Program-made: the position numbers and the translations under genes
Assembly (NCBI GenBank): GCA_035652075.1
Contig: DASREL010000090.1
Coordinates: forward strand, 56,803-120,802
Direction: 5' to 3'
Length of the DNA stretch: 64,000 nucleotides
Origin: Gp6-AA45 sp035652075
GTDB taxonomy: Bacteria; Acidobacteriota; Vicinamibacteria; Vicinamibacterales; CAVVIG01
In this document: one piece after another, positions 34,617-42,595 of the stretch
Position numbering within the stretch: position 1 is the first letter of the stretch
Layout: each line of letters opens with the position of its first letter
The notes under the pieces: model-generated
The model's database searches: none
Told to the model about the DNA's origin: nothing
Seen by the model: the letters and a program-made list of their open reading frames with translations, nothing else

Positions 34617-36028
34617 CCGAGTACGACGTAATCGTGATCGGCGCCGGAACGGGCGGATACGTGGCCGCCATCCGTGCCGCACAGCTGGGCCTCAAGACGG
34701 CGGTCGTCGAAAAGCAGAAAGCGCTCGGTGGGACGTGTCTCCTCTGGGGATGCATCCCGACCAAAGCGCTGCTCGAACACGCGCACGCGTTGAAGGTCGT
34801 TCGCCAGTCGAAAGAATGGGGCGTCTCGATCGCGGACGCCGCTTCGGCGACGATCGACATGAACCAGGTGCAGTCGCGCAAAGACCGCATCGTCACGGGC
34901 CTGACCAAGGGCGTCGAATTCCTTTTCAAGAAAAACAAAATCGACTGGATCAAAGGCACCGCGCGATTGACCGGCCACGGCGGCGTCGATGTGTTCGAAG
35001 GCGAAAAACAGACGCTGCGGGCGCGTAAGGAAATCATTGTGGCGACCGGATCGACGCCGCGAAGCGTGCCCGGTATCGACATCGACCGGAAGCGCATCAT
35101 CACCAGCGACGAAGCGATCCATCTCAAGACCGTGCCGAAGTCGCTCGTCATCATGGGCAGCGGCGCGGTCGGCGTCGAGTTCGCGTCGATCTTCAATCGC
35201 TTCGGCAGCGACGTCACGATTGTCGAGTTGCTGCCGCGGCTCGTGCCGGTCGAAGACGAGGCCGTGTCGGCGGAGCTCGAAAAATCGTTCCGCAAGCAAG
35301 GCATCACGAGTCACACGAACGCAAAGGTCACGTCGGCGAAGAGCGGCGTCGACGGCGTCGAGATCCAGCTGCAGAAGGGTGACGGCACGACCGCGTCGCT
35401 GCGCGCGGATTATCTGCTCGTCGCGACGGGTCGCGGTCCCGTGACGACCGGATTGAACGCGGAGGGCGTCGGCCTCCAACTCGAAAAAGGTTACGTGCGC
35501 GTCGACGCGCAGTACCGGACGAACGTGCCAGGCATCTCGGCGATCGGCGACGTGATCACGATGGGCGGACCGCACCCGCAACTGGCGCACGTGTCGTCCG
35601 CCGAAGGCATCATCACCGCCGAGCGGATCGCAGGACAAGATGTGCGACCACTGAACTACGACCACGTCCCTGGCTGCACGTATTGCGATCCGGAAATCGG
35701 CAGCGTCGGCCTGACGGAAGCCGAAGCGAAGGAACGTGGCTACGACGTTCGCGTCGGCATCTTCCCGTTCGGCGTGCTGGGCCGCGCGAAGATGGCGGCC
35801 GAGACCGACGGCTTCGTCAAGATCGTCGCCGACAAGAAGTACGACGAAGTGCTCGGCGTCCACATGATCGGCTTGCGCTCCACCGAGCTCGTCGCCGAAG
35901 CGACCGTTGCCCTTCGGCTCGAATCCACGGTCGAAGAATTGATTCGAACCATTCACGCACATCCGACGATGGCGGAGGCGATCGGAGAAGCGGCGCATGC
36001 CGTGCACGGCGCTGCAATCCATCTGTAG
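34613..36028 (+). CDS. lpdA: Dihydrolipoyl dehydrogenase (E3)
   Basis: 471-residue FAD disulfide oxidoreductase that reoxidises dihydrolipoyl groups of 2-oxo acid dehydrogenase complexes. FAD site VIVIGAGTGGYVAAIRA, redox-active disulfide GGTCLLWGCIPTKALL, NAD site IMGSGAVGVEFAS, second FAD motif ISAIGDVI, and the C-terminal base HAHPTMAE. Followed by the E2 gene 2 nt downstream, confirming the complex. Confidence 0.96.
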   Translation: MTEYDVIVIGAGTGGYVAAIRAAQLGLKTAVVEKQKALGGTCLLWGCIPTKALLEHAHALKVVRQSKEWGVSIADAASATIDMNQVQSRKDRIVTGLTKGVEFLFKKNKIDWIKGTARLTGHGGVDVFEGEKQTLRARKEIIVATGSTPRSVPGIDIDRKRIITSDEAIHLKTVPKSLVIMGSGAVGVEFASIFNRFGSDVTIVELLPRLVPVEDEAVSAELEKSFRKQGITSHTNAKVTSAKSGVDGVEIQLQKGDGTTASLRADYLLVATGRGPVTTGLNAEGVGLQLEKGYVRVDAQYRTNVPGISAIGDVITMGGPHPQLAHVSSAEGIITAERIAGQDVRPLNYDHVPGCTYCDPEIGSVGLTEAEAKERGYDVRVGIFPFGVLGRAKMAAETDGFVKIVADKKYDEVLGVHMIGLRSTELVAEATVALRLESTVEELIRTIHAHPTMAEAIGEAAHAVHGAAIHL

Positions 36029-36030
36029 TT

Positions 36031-37326
36031 ATGGCAACTGATGTCGTAATGCCGCAAATGGGCGAATCGATCGCCGAAGGGACGATCGTTCGCTGGATCA
36101 AGAAGGTCGGCGACAAGGTCGATCGCGACGAACCGCTGTTCGAGATCTCGACCGACAAAGTCGACGCGGAGATTCCGTCGCCGGTCGCCGGCGTGATTGC
36201 CGAGATTCGCGCGAAGGAAGGCGAGACCGTCCCCGTCAACAGCGTCGTCGCCGTCATCGGTGCGGCCGGCGACGTCAAAGCCGCTGCGGCGGACAAGGCT
36301 GTCACACCGGTCGCGCCGCCGCCAGCCAGAGCACCAGAGCCTCCGAAGCCCGAGCCGCAAGCAGACGGCGCGGCGAAAACAGATGCACAGAAGCCGGAAG
36401 ACGCCGTCCGTCAGCGGTCCTCACCGCTCGTCCGCAAGATCGCGAAGGAAAACAACGTCGATATCTCGCACATTCACGGCAGCGGCATCGCGGGGCGCGT
36501 CACGAAGGACGACATCCTGAAACACCTGGGGCAGGAAGGGCGAGTTGGGCAGGCAGGGCAGGTGGGGCCGGTAGGGCAGGCGGGAAGAGAACACGGAGCT
36601 GCCACGCTTCCGTCTGCGCCGAAGTTCACGCCCGGCGCGGGTGACGTCGTCGAGAAGATGTCCGTGATGCGGAAGCGCATCGCCGAGCACATGATCGCCA
36701 GCCGTCGGACGTCGGCGCACGTGCATTCGGTGTTCGAGGTCAACTTCGGTCGCATCGACAAGATCCGCCATGCGCGTAAGGCGGAGTTCGAGCAGGCAGG
36801 CGCGAAGCTGACGTATCTGAGCTTCATCATCAAAGCCTCGGTCGACGCGCTGCGACAGGTGCCGGTGATCAACGCGTCGATTGACGGCGAGAACATCGTG
36901 TACCACAAGGATGTCAACGTCGGCATTGCCGTCGCCCTCGACTGGGGTTTGATCGTCCCGGTGATCAAGAGCGCCGACGAGAAGAACCTGCTCGGCATCA
37001 GCCGCGCGGTGGCCGATCTCGCGAACCGCGCCCGCGCGAAGCAGTTGAAACCCGAAGAAGTGCAGGGCGGCACGTTCACGATCACCAACCCCGGCGTCTT
37101 CGGCGCGCTGCTCGGCACGCCGATCATCAGCCAGCCGCAGGTCGCGATTCTCGGCGTCGGCGCAGTGGAGAAGCGCGCCGTCGTCATCGACGATGCGATC
37201 GCGATTCGTCCGATGGCGTACTTGACGCTCGGCTACGACCACCGTCTCATCGACGGCGCCGTCGCCGACCAGTTCATGTCCATCGTCAAGAAATCACTGG
37301 AGAATTGGGACCCGAACGTCGTCTAG
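36031..37326 (+). CDS. 2-oxo acid dehydrogenase E2 (dihydrolipoyl acyltransferase)
   Basis: 431 residues. Lipoyl domain 1-76 with the lipoylated Lys in EISTDKVDAEI (about residue 43); Ala/Pro linker; E3/E1-binding domain (about 130-165, SPLVRKIAKENNVDIS); a second linker containing a frame-preserving 9-nt repeat (VGQAGQVGPVGQAG); catalytic domain (about 200-431) with YDHRLIDGAVADQF, the HxxxDG motif. No E1 gene is present in the window. Substrate (branched-chain, pyruvate or 2-oxoglutarate) cannot be fixed. It overlaps lipB by 22 nt. Confidence 0.93.
   Translation: MATDVVMPQMGESIAEGTIVRWIKKVGDKVDRDEPLFEISTDKVDAEIPSPVAGVIAEIRAKEGETVPVNSVVAVIGAAGDVKAAAADKAVTPVAPPPARAPEPPKPEPQADGAAKTDAQKPEDAVRQRSSPLVRKIAKENNVDISHIHGSGIAGRVTKDDILKHLGQEGRVGQAGQVGPVGQAGREHGAATLPSAPKFTPGAGDVVEKMSVMRKRIAEHMIASRRTSAHVHSVFEVNFGRIDKIRHARKAEFEQAGAKLTYLSFIIKASVDALRQVPVINASIDGENIVYHKDVNVGIAVALDWGLIVPVIKSADEKNLLGISRAVADLANRARAKQLKPEEVQGGTFTITNPGVFGALLGTPIISQPQVAILGVGAVEKRAVVIDDAIAIRPMAYLTLGYDHRLIDGAVADQFMSIVKKSLENWDPNVV
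36528..36588. repeat. 9-nt word array inside the E2 linker
   Basis: About six units near GTAGGGCAG, encoding (V/A)-G-Q triplets. It is the same kind of 9-nt word array as at 542-711, captured without shifting the frame. Confidence 0.75.
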
Positions 37327-37979
37327 TCGTCCGGCGTCTCGGCCGCGTCGCGTACGGTGACGCGTTGCAACTGCAGCGCGCGCTCGTGGAAGACCGCAAG
37401 CAGGGCACCATCGACGACACGCTGCTCCTTGTCGAACATCCCCACGTTCTGACGCTCGGCGTCCGCGGCGACGGTGGGCGCTCGCACATCCTGGCGGCGC
37501 CCGAGGTTCTCGCGTCGCGCGGCGTCGACGTGCACGAAGCAGGACGCGGTGGCGACATCACCTATCACGGTCCCGGTCAAATCGTCGGATATCCGATCAT
37601 CGATCTCAAACCAGATCGGCAGGACGTGCATCGCTACGTTCGCGACCTCGAAGACGTGCTGATTCGTACGGCCGGCGAGTACGGGATTACGGCCGGACGC
37701 GTGGACGGCCTCACCGGTGTCTGGGTTGGACAGGAGAAACTCGCCGCGATCGGCGTCCGCATCGCGCGGTGGATTACGAGTCACGGCTTCGCGTTCAACG
37801 TGACGACGGATCTCGAGTACTTCAAGCTCATCGTGCCGTGCGGGATCGCGGACCGTGGTGTCACGTCGCTCGAACGTCTGCTCGGACGCGCGGTCGATCG
37901 CCACGAGGTCGAGGATCACATAATTGCGCATTTTTGCCGCGTATTCGGCCGGCAGACGTCGTCGGTGTCTGCCACCTAA
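37305..37979 (+). CDS. lipB: Octanoyl-ACP:protein N-octanoyltransferase LipB
   Basis: 224 residues, first step of lipoate attachment. RGGDITYHGPGQ (81-92), Lys145 in VGQEKLAAIG and the nucleophile Cys179 in VPCGIADRGVTSLE are all present. It starts with TTG inside the end of the E2 gene; the start is supported by the RRLGRVAYGDAL family N-terminus. Makes sense with the E2/E3 genes just upstream. No lipA in the window. Confidence 0.93.
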   Translation: MGPERRLVVRRLGRVAYGDALQLQRALVEDRKQGTIDDTLLLVEHPHVLTLGVRGDGGRSHILAAPEVLASRGVDVHEAGRGGDITYHGPGQIVGYPIIDLKPDRQDVHRYVRDLEDVLIRTAGEYGITAGRVDGLTGVWVGQEKLAAIGVRIARWITSHGFAFNVTTDLEYFKLIVPCGIADRGVTSLERLLGRAVDRHEVEDHIIAHFCRVFGRQTSSVSAT

Positions 37980-37987
37980 ACACCCGA

Positions 37988-37993
37988 TACAAT
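37988..37993 (+). promoter_or_regulatory. -10 element TACAAT close to the next start codon
   Basis: TACAAT ends 7 nt before the GTG at 38001, placing transcription start on or next to the start codon. Confidence 0.45.
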
Positions 37994-38000
37994 CATCATC

Positions 38001-38720
38001 GTGAGCGACGCACGCTACGTTCGACCGACGACGATGACGGTGGCGGCGACGGTCGTCGGGGTTGGCGCCGTTGGTCTGACCGCTGGTTACCTGCTCGCGC
38101 GGTATCACTCCCTTCCCGATCTGCTCGTCGTCCACTTCGCGCGCACCGGATTTCCGAACGGTTTCCAATTCAAGACCTGGGGACGGGTGTTCGTGCCGGT
38201 GTTCGTCCAGTTGGCGTTGCTCGTGACGCTCGGACCGATCGCCGCGCTGCTGCTCTCGCGGCCCAGGACAGGAACAGACGCCGCCTCGGTGTCAGACAGC
38301 GAAACGGCGGATATGCGCGCCGCCGCGGCTGCGGCGGAAGCGGTCGCGCTGCTCGCGTCGATCTGGATCGTCGTGCAGGCGTTCGCCGCGTTCTCGCTCG
38401 CGCGGATGTGGGAACGCCAGATCTCGCGTCTCGACTGGTACGGCGCCGTTGAAACGATCGCGTTCGTGTTGACGATCGTCGTCGCGGTCCGCGCCCACTT
38501 CCGCCTTGGCCGTCCCGAGCCGAGACCGTTCGTTCCCGAACACTGGCGATACGGCCAGTTGTATAAGAACCCTCACGATCCCGCCTTGTTCGTGCCGACC
38601 CGAAACGGCGCCCGCTGGACCCTCAATTTTGGCCGCCCTGTCGCGGCGGCGTTGATGGGTGTCGTCCTCGTCATTGGCATCGTCGCGCCGGCCGTAATCC
38701 TAGCGCTGTCATTGAGATAA
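38001..38720 (+). CDS. SdpI/DUF1648-like membrane protein with DUF5808 segment
   Basis: 239 residues, about five membrane segments. HSLPDLLVVHFARTGFPNGF resembles the DUF1648 motif, and WRYGQLYKNPHDPALFVPTR followed by NGARWTLNFGRP resembles DUF5808, both found in immunity-type or regulatory membrane proteins. No toxin gene beside it. Start GTG at 38001. Confidence 0.72.
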   Translation: MSDARYVRPTTMTVAATVVGVGAVGLTAGYLLARYHSLPDLLVVHFARTGFPNGFQFKTWGRVFVPVFVQLALLVTLGPIAALLLSRPRTGTDAASVSDSETADMRAAAAAAEAVALLASIWIVVQAFAAFSLARMWERQISRLDWYGAVETIAFVLTIVVAVRAHFRLGRPEPRPFVPEHWRYGQLYKNPHDPALFVPTRNGARWTLNFGRPVAAALMGVVLVIGIVAPAVILALSLR

Positions 38721-38788
38721 AAGGAGACCGGCAAGGTCGGGAATAATCAGACCGGCCGAGGTGTTTTGATCCCGCAACGAGGCCTAAT

Positions 38789-39415
38789 ATGCGGGACCCC
38801 AATAACGACCAATTACTCGAACGTCTCCAGGCAGGCGAGGCTGGCGCGCTCGGCGATCTCGCCGACGCCTACAGCTCCAAAATCTACCAACTTGCGTTCC
38901 GGTATCTCCGCAACAAGGAAGACGCGGAGGAAGTGACGCAAGACGTGTTGTTCAAGGTGTACCGGAAAGTCGGTGCCTTCCGTGGCGACGCAGCGCTGTC
39001 ATCGTGGATCTATCGGATCACGTTCAACGCGGCCATGTCGCGTCTGCGGACGGCGACATACCAGCGCGCGCAGGACGAGGACCGTCAGCGCGCGGCGATG
39101 GAACACGAATCGGAAAACCCGTCGACGATGAAGGCGGAACCGGCCGACTGGAGCCAGATGGCGGACGAGTCGCTCTTCCGCTCGCAGCTGCGGCGCCGCG
39201 CATTCAAAGCGATCCTCGCGTTGCCGGCGATTTATCGCGCGCCGGTGATCATGCGCGACATTCAAGGGATGTCGACCGAAGAAGCGAGCGCCGCGCTCCG
39301 CGTCAAAGATCAGACGTTGAAATCACGTCTGCATCGCGGCCGGTTGATCCTCCGCAAGCAGCTCGCCGATTTTGCCGGCGGCCTGACGCTCCATCGTCCG
39401 ATTTACGGCGTGTAA
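38789..39415 (+). CDS. ECF (RpoE-type) sigma factor
   Basis: 208 residues. Sigma-2 region with YRYLRNKEDAEEVTQDVLFKVY style (FRYLRNKEDAEEVTQDVLFK) and sigma-4 region with PAIYRAPVIMRDIQGMSTEE and TLKSRLHRGR helix-turn-helix. The linker of about 60 residues is rather long. No anti-sigma gene follows; it is a lone ECF factor, perhaps with its regulator elsewhere. Confidence 0.92.
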   Translation: MRDPNNDQLLERLQAGEAGALGDLADAYSSKIYQLAFRYLRNKEDAEEVTQDVLFKVYRKVGAFRGDAALSSWIYRITFNAAMSRLRTATYQRAQDEDRQRAAMEHESENPSTMKAEPADWSQMADESLFRSQLRRRAFKAILALPAIYRAPVIMRDIQGMSTEEASAALRVKDQTLKSRLHRGRLILRKQLADFAGGLTLHRPIYGV

Positions 39416-39440
39416 GCGGCCCCTGAAGGGCTGCGCTACA
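39411..39440. terminator. Near-palindrome spanning both stop codons of convergent genes
   Basis: TGTAAGCGGCCC-CTGA-AGGGCTGCGCTACA: an imperfect palindrome whose arms contain the TAA of the ECF gene and the TAG of the minus-strand gene. Likely bidirectional terminator. Confidence 0.6.
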
Positions 39441-40278
39441 GCGTCATCGCGTTGTCGAGCGCGACCCGCTCGACAACGCTCAGCGTCGGCATCAGCACGT
39501 CCGCAATCCCAGACGCATTGAACCGCACCGGCAGCGCGGCTGCGCGCGTGCGGACGCCTGCCGTCGTTTCCGGCCCCACAAAGCAGCTGACGACCTGACG
39601 TCCGCGGCCCGCGATCGACGCGATCGCTTTCACCGCTGCCGCGGCGAGCGCGTGCGGTCCGGGCGGCCAGAGCGCGGCGACGCGCGTCGCGAGCCGACGG
39701 CGCGTCGGCTCGTCGAGTTGACGCGTGAGCGCGAAGCCGCCGAGCGTCGCGTCCTCCCACGCGATGACCGTATGCTGCGGCGGTACGCCGACGACCGAGA
39801 GCGAGACATCGCGTGGCGACGCGTTGGCTGCGAGTGCGACGAGCGCGCGCGCGCCGCTGGCGAGCGCTTCGGGCGCCGTGCCGACGAGCCGCTCGCGCCG
39901 GATTTTCAACTCGGTGACGCCACGCTCGATCAGCTCTCGTTGCTGCGCGCCGGCACAGATGATCACGGCCGACGGCGAACTGCTCGCGATCCGCTTGAGC
40001 AGCTGAAATCCGTCATCGCCGCGCCACTCGCCGCCGCGCATCGCCTCGGCGACGACAATGACGTCGGCGCCCGCGCCGGTGGCGACATCGGCCGAACCCG
40101 AGAGCTGGGTGGCGAAATGCTCGACGGGCGCGGCTTGCGCGATATCGAGCGCCTTGCCTGCCGCGACGTTCCCGCTCTCGTCGATGAGGACGATGGATCG
40201 CGCGATGTCGCGGCGCGCGAGCAGGTGCGCCACGGCCCCGCCGAGTTCCCCTGCTCCGTTAATCGCGACCGAGCGCAT
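39436..40278 (-). CDS. Malate/lactate dehydrogenase-like protein, active site degenerate
   Basis: 280 residues of the malate/lactate dehydrogenase fold. The nucleotide motif INGAGELGGA and the mobile-loop arginines (AMRGGEWRGDDG) are kept, but the catalytic Asp of the LDSARxR motif (here LASGARA) and the catalytic His of the G-x-HG motif (here GVPPQHTVIAWE) are not in place, and the usual VTNPVD reads ICAGAQQ. Malate oxidation is therefore doubtful. It is shorter than normal MDH (about 310). Possibly a repurposed binding or regulatory protein. Confidence 0.75.
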   Translation of the reverse strand: MRSVAINGAGELGGAVAHLLARRDIARSIVLIDESGNVAAGKALDIAQAAPVEHFATQLSGSADVATGAGADVIVVAEAMRGGEWRGDDGFQLLKRIASSSPSAVIICAGAQQRELIERGVTELKIRRERLVGTAPEALASGARALVALAANASPRDVSLSVVGVPPQHTVIAWEDATLGGFALTRQLDEPTRRRLATRVAALWPPGPHALAAAAVKAIASIAGRGRQVVSCFVGPETTAGVRTRAAALPVRFNASGIADVLMPTLSVVERVALDNAMTL

Positions 40279-40287
40279 GCCGTGGAC

Positions 40288-40293
40288 TATTCT
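40288..40293 (+). promoter_or_regulatory. -10 element TATTCT close to SDR start
   Basis: TATTCT ends 6 nt before the ATG at 40300, consistent with leaderless transcription. Confidence 0.45.
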
Positions 40294-40299
40294 ATTCGG

Positions 40300-41022
40300 A
40301 TGGAATCGATTGACGGGAAGGTGGCCCTGGTCACCGGCGGGTCGCGCGGGATCGGGCTTGCGATCGCCTCGGCGCTCGTCGCCGAAGGCGTCAACGTCGC
40401 GATCACCGGTCGAGACGCATCACACCTGTCGACCGCGCGTCGCACGATCGAAGGCGCGGGACCCGGCACGATCGAAACGCTGCAGGCCGACGTCCGCCGC
40501 TTCGACGAGATCGACCGGGCCATCGGCGCGACGGTGTCGCGTTTTGGCGGGCTCGACTTTCTGATCAACAACGCCGGGATCGGCATCTTCACGAGCGTGG
40601 CGTCGATGACGCCGCAGCAGTGGTCGGACGTGATCGACACGAACCTGACCGGTGTGTTCAATGCGTGCCACGCCGCCATCCCGCACCTGCGCAGCCGCGG
40701 CGGCGGTTTCATCATCAACATCAGCAGCCTGGCCGGCAAGAATCCGTTCGTCGACGGCGCGGCGTACTGCGCGTCGAAGTCGGGGTTGAACGCGTTCAGC
40801 GAGGCGCTCATGCAGGAGCTGCGGCAGGATGGGATCCGCGTCTCGTACGTGCTGCCAGGATCCGTCGCGACTGGATTCTCCAGCGGTGACCCGGCGAAGG
40901 GCGCCGACTGGAAGATCGCGCCCGAGGAAGTCGCCGACGTCGTCGTCAACCTACTGCGTCATCATCCGCGCAGTCTCCCGAGCCGCGTCGAGCTCCGGCC
41001 GTCGCGGCCACCCAAGAAGTAA
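40300..41022 (+). CDS. Short-chain dehydrogenase/reductase
   Basis: 240-residue classical SDR. NAD(P) motif TGGSRGIGLA, NNAGIG, catalytic Ser in INISSLAGK and YCASKSG (YxxxK). GRD after the second strand suggests NADP(H). Substrate unknown. Divergent from the MDH-like gene. Confidence 0.93.
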   Translation: MESIDGKVALVTGGSRGIGLAIASALVAEGVNVAITGRDASHLSTARRTIEGAGPGTIETLQADVRRFDEIDRAIGATVSRFGGLDFLINNAGIGIFTSVASMTPQQWSDVIDTNLTGVFNACHAAIPHLRSRGGGFIINISSLAGKNPFVDGAAYCASKSGLNAFSEALMQELRQDGIRVSYVLPGSVATGFSSGDPAKGADWKIAPEEVADVVVNLLRHHPRSLPSRVELRPSRPPKK

Positions 41023-41048
41023 CGCGAAGGCTTTCAGCCGAGCGAACC

Positions 41049-41306
41049 ATGTCGACATTTGAAAAACATCGCGACGCGCTCGAGGTCCACGAGACCAAGA
41101 TGGGGACGGCGCGAGGACGCCTGGCCGTGGCACTCGATCTGCTGACCGATTCGCTCGCGCTTGTCGGTCAGCACGGCGTGTACTGCCGCAGCGAACGATT
41201 CCCCGGTCAGCCGAAGATGGACATCGCGCTGGTGCTCGAGCAGTTGGCTGACGCGAAAGAGCTAATCCAAAGTACGCTCGAACATCTCAAGGTCGCCGGG
41301 CGGTGA
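41049..41306 (+). CDS. Small helical hypothetical protein
   Basis: 85 residues, largely helical (MSTFEKHRDALEVHETKMG; later QLADAKELIQSTLEHLKVAG), no membrane segment or known motif. Its last 45 nt overlap the tail of the MFS gene on the other strand. It lies 26 nt after the SDR gene, likely in the same message. Confidence 0.6.
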   Translation: MSTFEKHRDALEVHETKMGTARGRLAVALDLLTDSLALVGQHGVYCRSERFPGQPKMDIALVLEQLADAKELIQSTLEHLKVAGR

Positions 41307-42563
41307 CGTCGTCACCGGCGCGGCGGGTTGTTCGACCCAGCGCGACTGGATGATCAACCACAGCGTTCCGGGGAGACAGAACATCGCCCCCAGCGCGAAC
41401 GACAAGAGCCGTGGCGATCGGCCGATACGATCGAGTTCGTACGCCGTCCAGTAACTCGACGCCGACGTGATCAGCGTCACCATCGCAAGCTCGGCGGAAA
41501 AGACACGTCCGCGGAACCGGTCCGGTACTTCCATCTGCAGGAGGACCGTGCTGAACACCCACAAAATCGATCCGCCGACGTGCGCCAGGAGAACCGACAA
41601 CGCCGCCAGTGCGAGCGTCGGCGCACCGGCGAGGCCGATATAGAAGACGCCGACGGCGAAAAACGCCGGTCCGATCGCGCGGCGCATCGTCCGCCGCTCT
41701 TGACCGAGCAACCACCGCAGCGCGATGGGGCCGAGGCCGGCGCCCACACCGCGCGCGCCGTACAGCATCCCGATGCCGCCGGCCGATCCCGATCCGATCG
41801 GGAAGACGCGTTGGCCGAACACCGTGAGCAGCAGCAGGAATCCGCCAGCGAGGCCCCAGCCGGCTTTGACGCACATCAATGCGGCGACATGCGCGTGTCG
41901 GCGTACGTATCGTGCGCCTTCGATCAGGTCGGTGATGCCGGTGAGCTGCGCGAATCCCTTCGGTGCCGGCCGTACTTCCGGCGTCGAATCGTATCGCGTC
42001 ATGAGGATCGCGCCGGCCGACCAGAAGAACGACAGCGCGTTGATCGTGAAGGCGACGTTGCGGCCGAAGACCGCCGTCACGAGACCGCCGATTGACGCGC
42101 CCGCCGCCAGCATCGCTGACCACAGCGCGCTCGACAGCGCGTTCGCCGGCAGCAGTTCCTCGGCCGACGTGACGTTCGGAATCGTCGCGGTGCGCGCCGG
42201 CTCGAAGAACGCCGAGGCGCAGACGGTCAGCGCCATCACGACGTACGCGATCCACACTTGATCGGCGCGCCGCACGAGCAACAGCCCGAGGATGCAGATG
42301 CCGCGCGACACGTCCGCCGCGATCATCAGTTTGCGGCGGTCGACGCGATCGACGACGACGCCGGCCACGGGGCTGATGACGGCGACCGGCAGAAACTGCA
42401 CGATCATCATCATCGCGACAGCCGTGGCCGATCCCGTCAGGTCGAGCAGCAGCGCATAGACCGCAACCGAGTTGAACCAGTCGCCGAGCTGCGACACGGC
42501 CTGGCCGACGAAGAGCAGACGGAAGTTTCGATTCTCGCGGAGCAGCTTCGAATAGGGATTCAC
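41262..42563 (-). CDS. MFS exporter (EntS/MFS_3 type)
   Basis: 433-residue major-facilitator transporter with about 12 membrane spans. FRLLFVGQAVSQLGDWFN at the N-terminus and VVVDRVDRRKLM (motif A) are typical of the EntS-like/macrolide efflux subgroup. GTG start at 42563, before NPYSKLLREN. Divergent from the TPR kinase gene, sharing a 32-nt promoter gap. Confidence 0.88.
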   Translation of the reverse strand: MNPYSKLLRENRNFRLLFVGQAVSQLGDWFNSVAVYALLLDLTGSATAVAMMMIVQFLPVAVISPVAGVVVDRVDRRKLMIAADVSRGICILGLLLVRRADQVWIAYVVMALTVCASAFFEPARTATIPNVTSAEELLPANALSSALWSAMLAAGASIGGLVTAVFGRNVAFTINALSFFWSAGAILMTRYDSTPEVRPAPKGFAQLTGITDLIEGARYVRRHAHVAALMCVKAGWGLAGGFLLLLTVFGQRVFPIGSGSAGGIGMLYGARGVGAGLGPIALRWLLGQERRTMRRAIGPAFFAVGVFYIGLAGAPTLALAALSVLLAHVGGSILWVFSTVLLQMEVPDRFRGRVFSAELAMVTLITSASSYWTAYELDRIGRSPRLLSFALGAMFCLPGTLWLIIQSRWVEQPAAPVTTSPPGDLEMFERTLD

Positions 42564-42577
42564 TCGGGACCAGTCAG

Positions 42578-42583
42578 TATAAT
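42578..42583 (+). promoter_or_regulatory. -10 TATAAT shared by divergent genes
   Basis: TATAAT lies 12 nt before the kinase ATG; the opposite strand reads TATACT here, offering a -10 for the MFS gene 15 nt or so before its GTG. No good -35 on either side. Confidence 0.5.
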
Positions 42584-42595
42584 CGCGACGTTTCC

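Noticed and set aside
38001..38720. Toxin-immunity pair around the SdpI-like gene
   Set aside because: No small toxin-like ORF or transcriptional repressor lies beside it.
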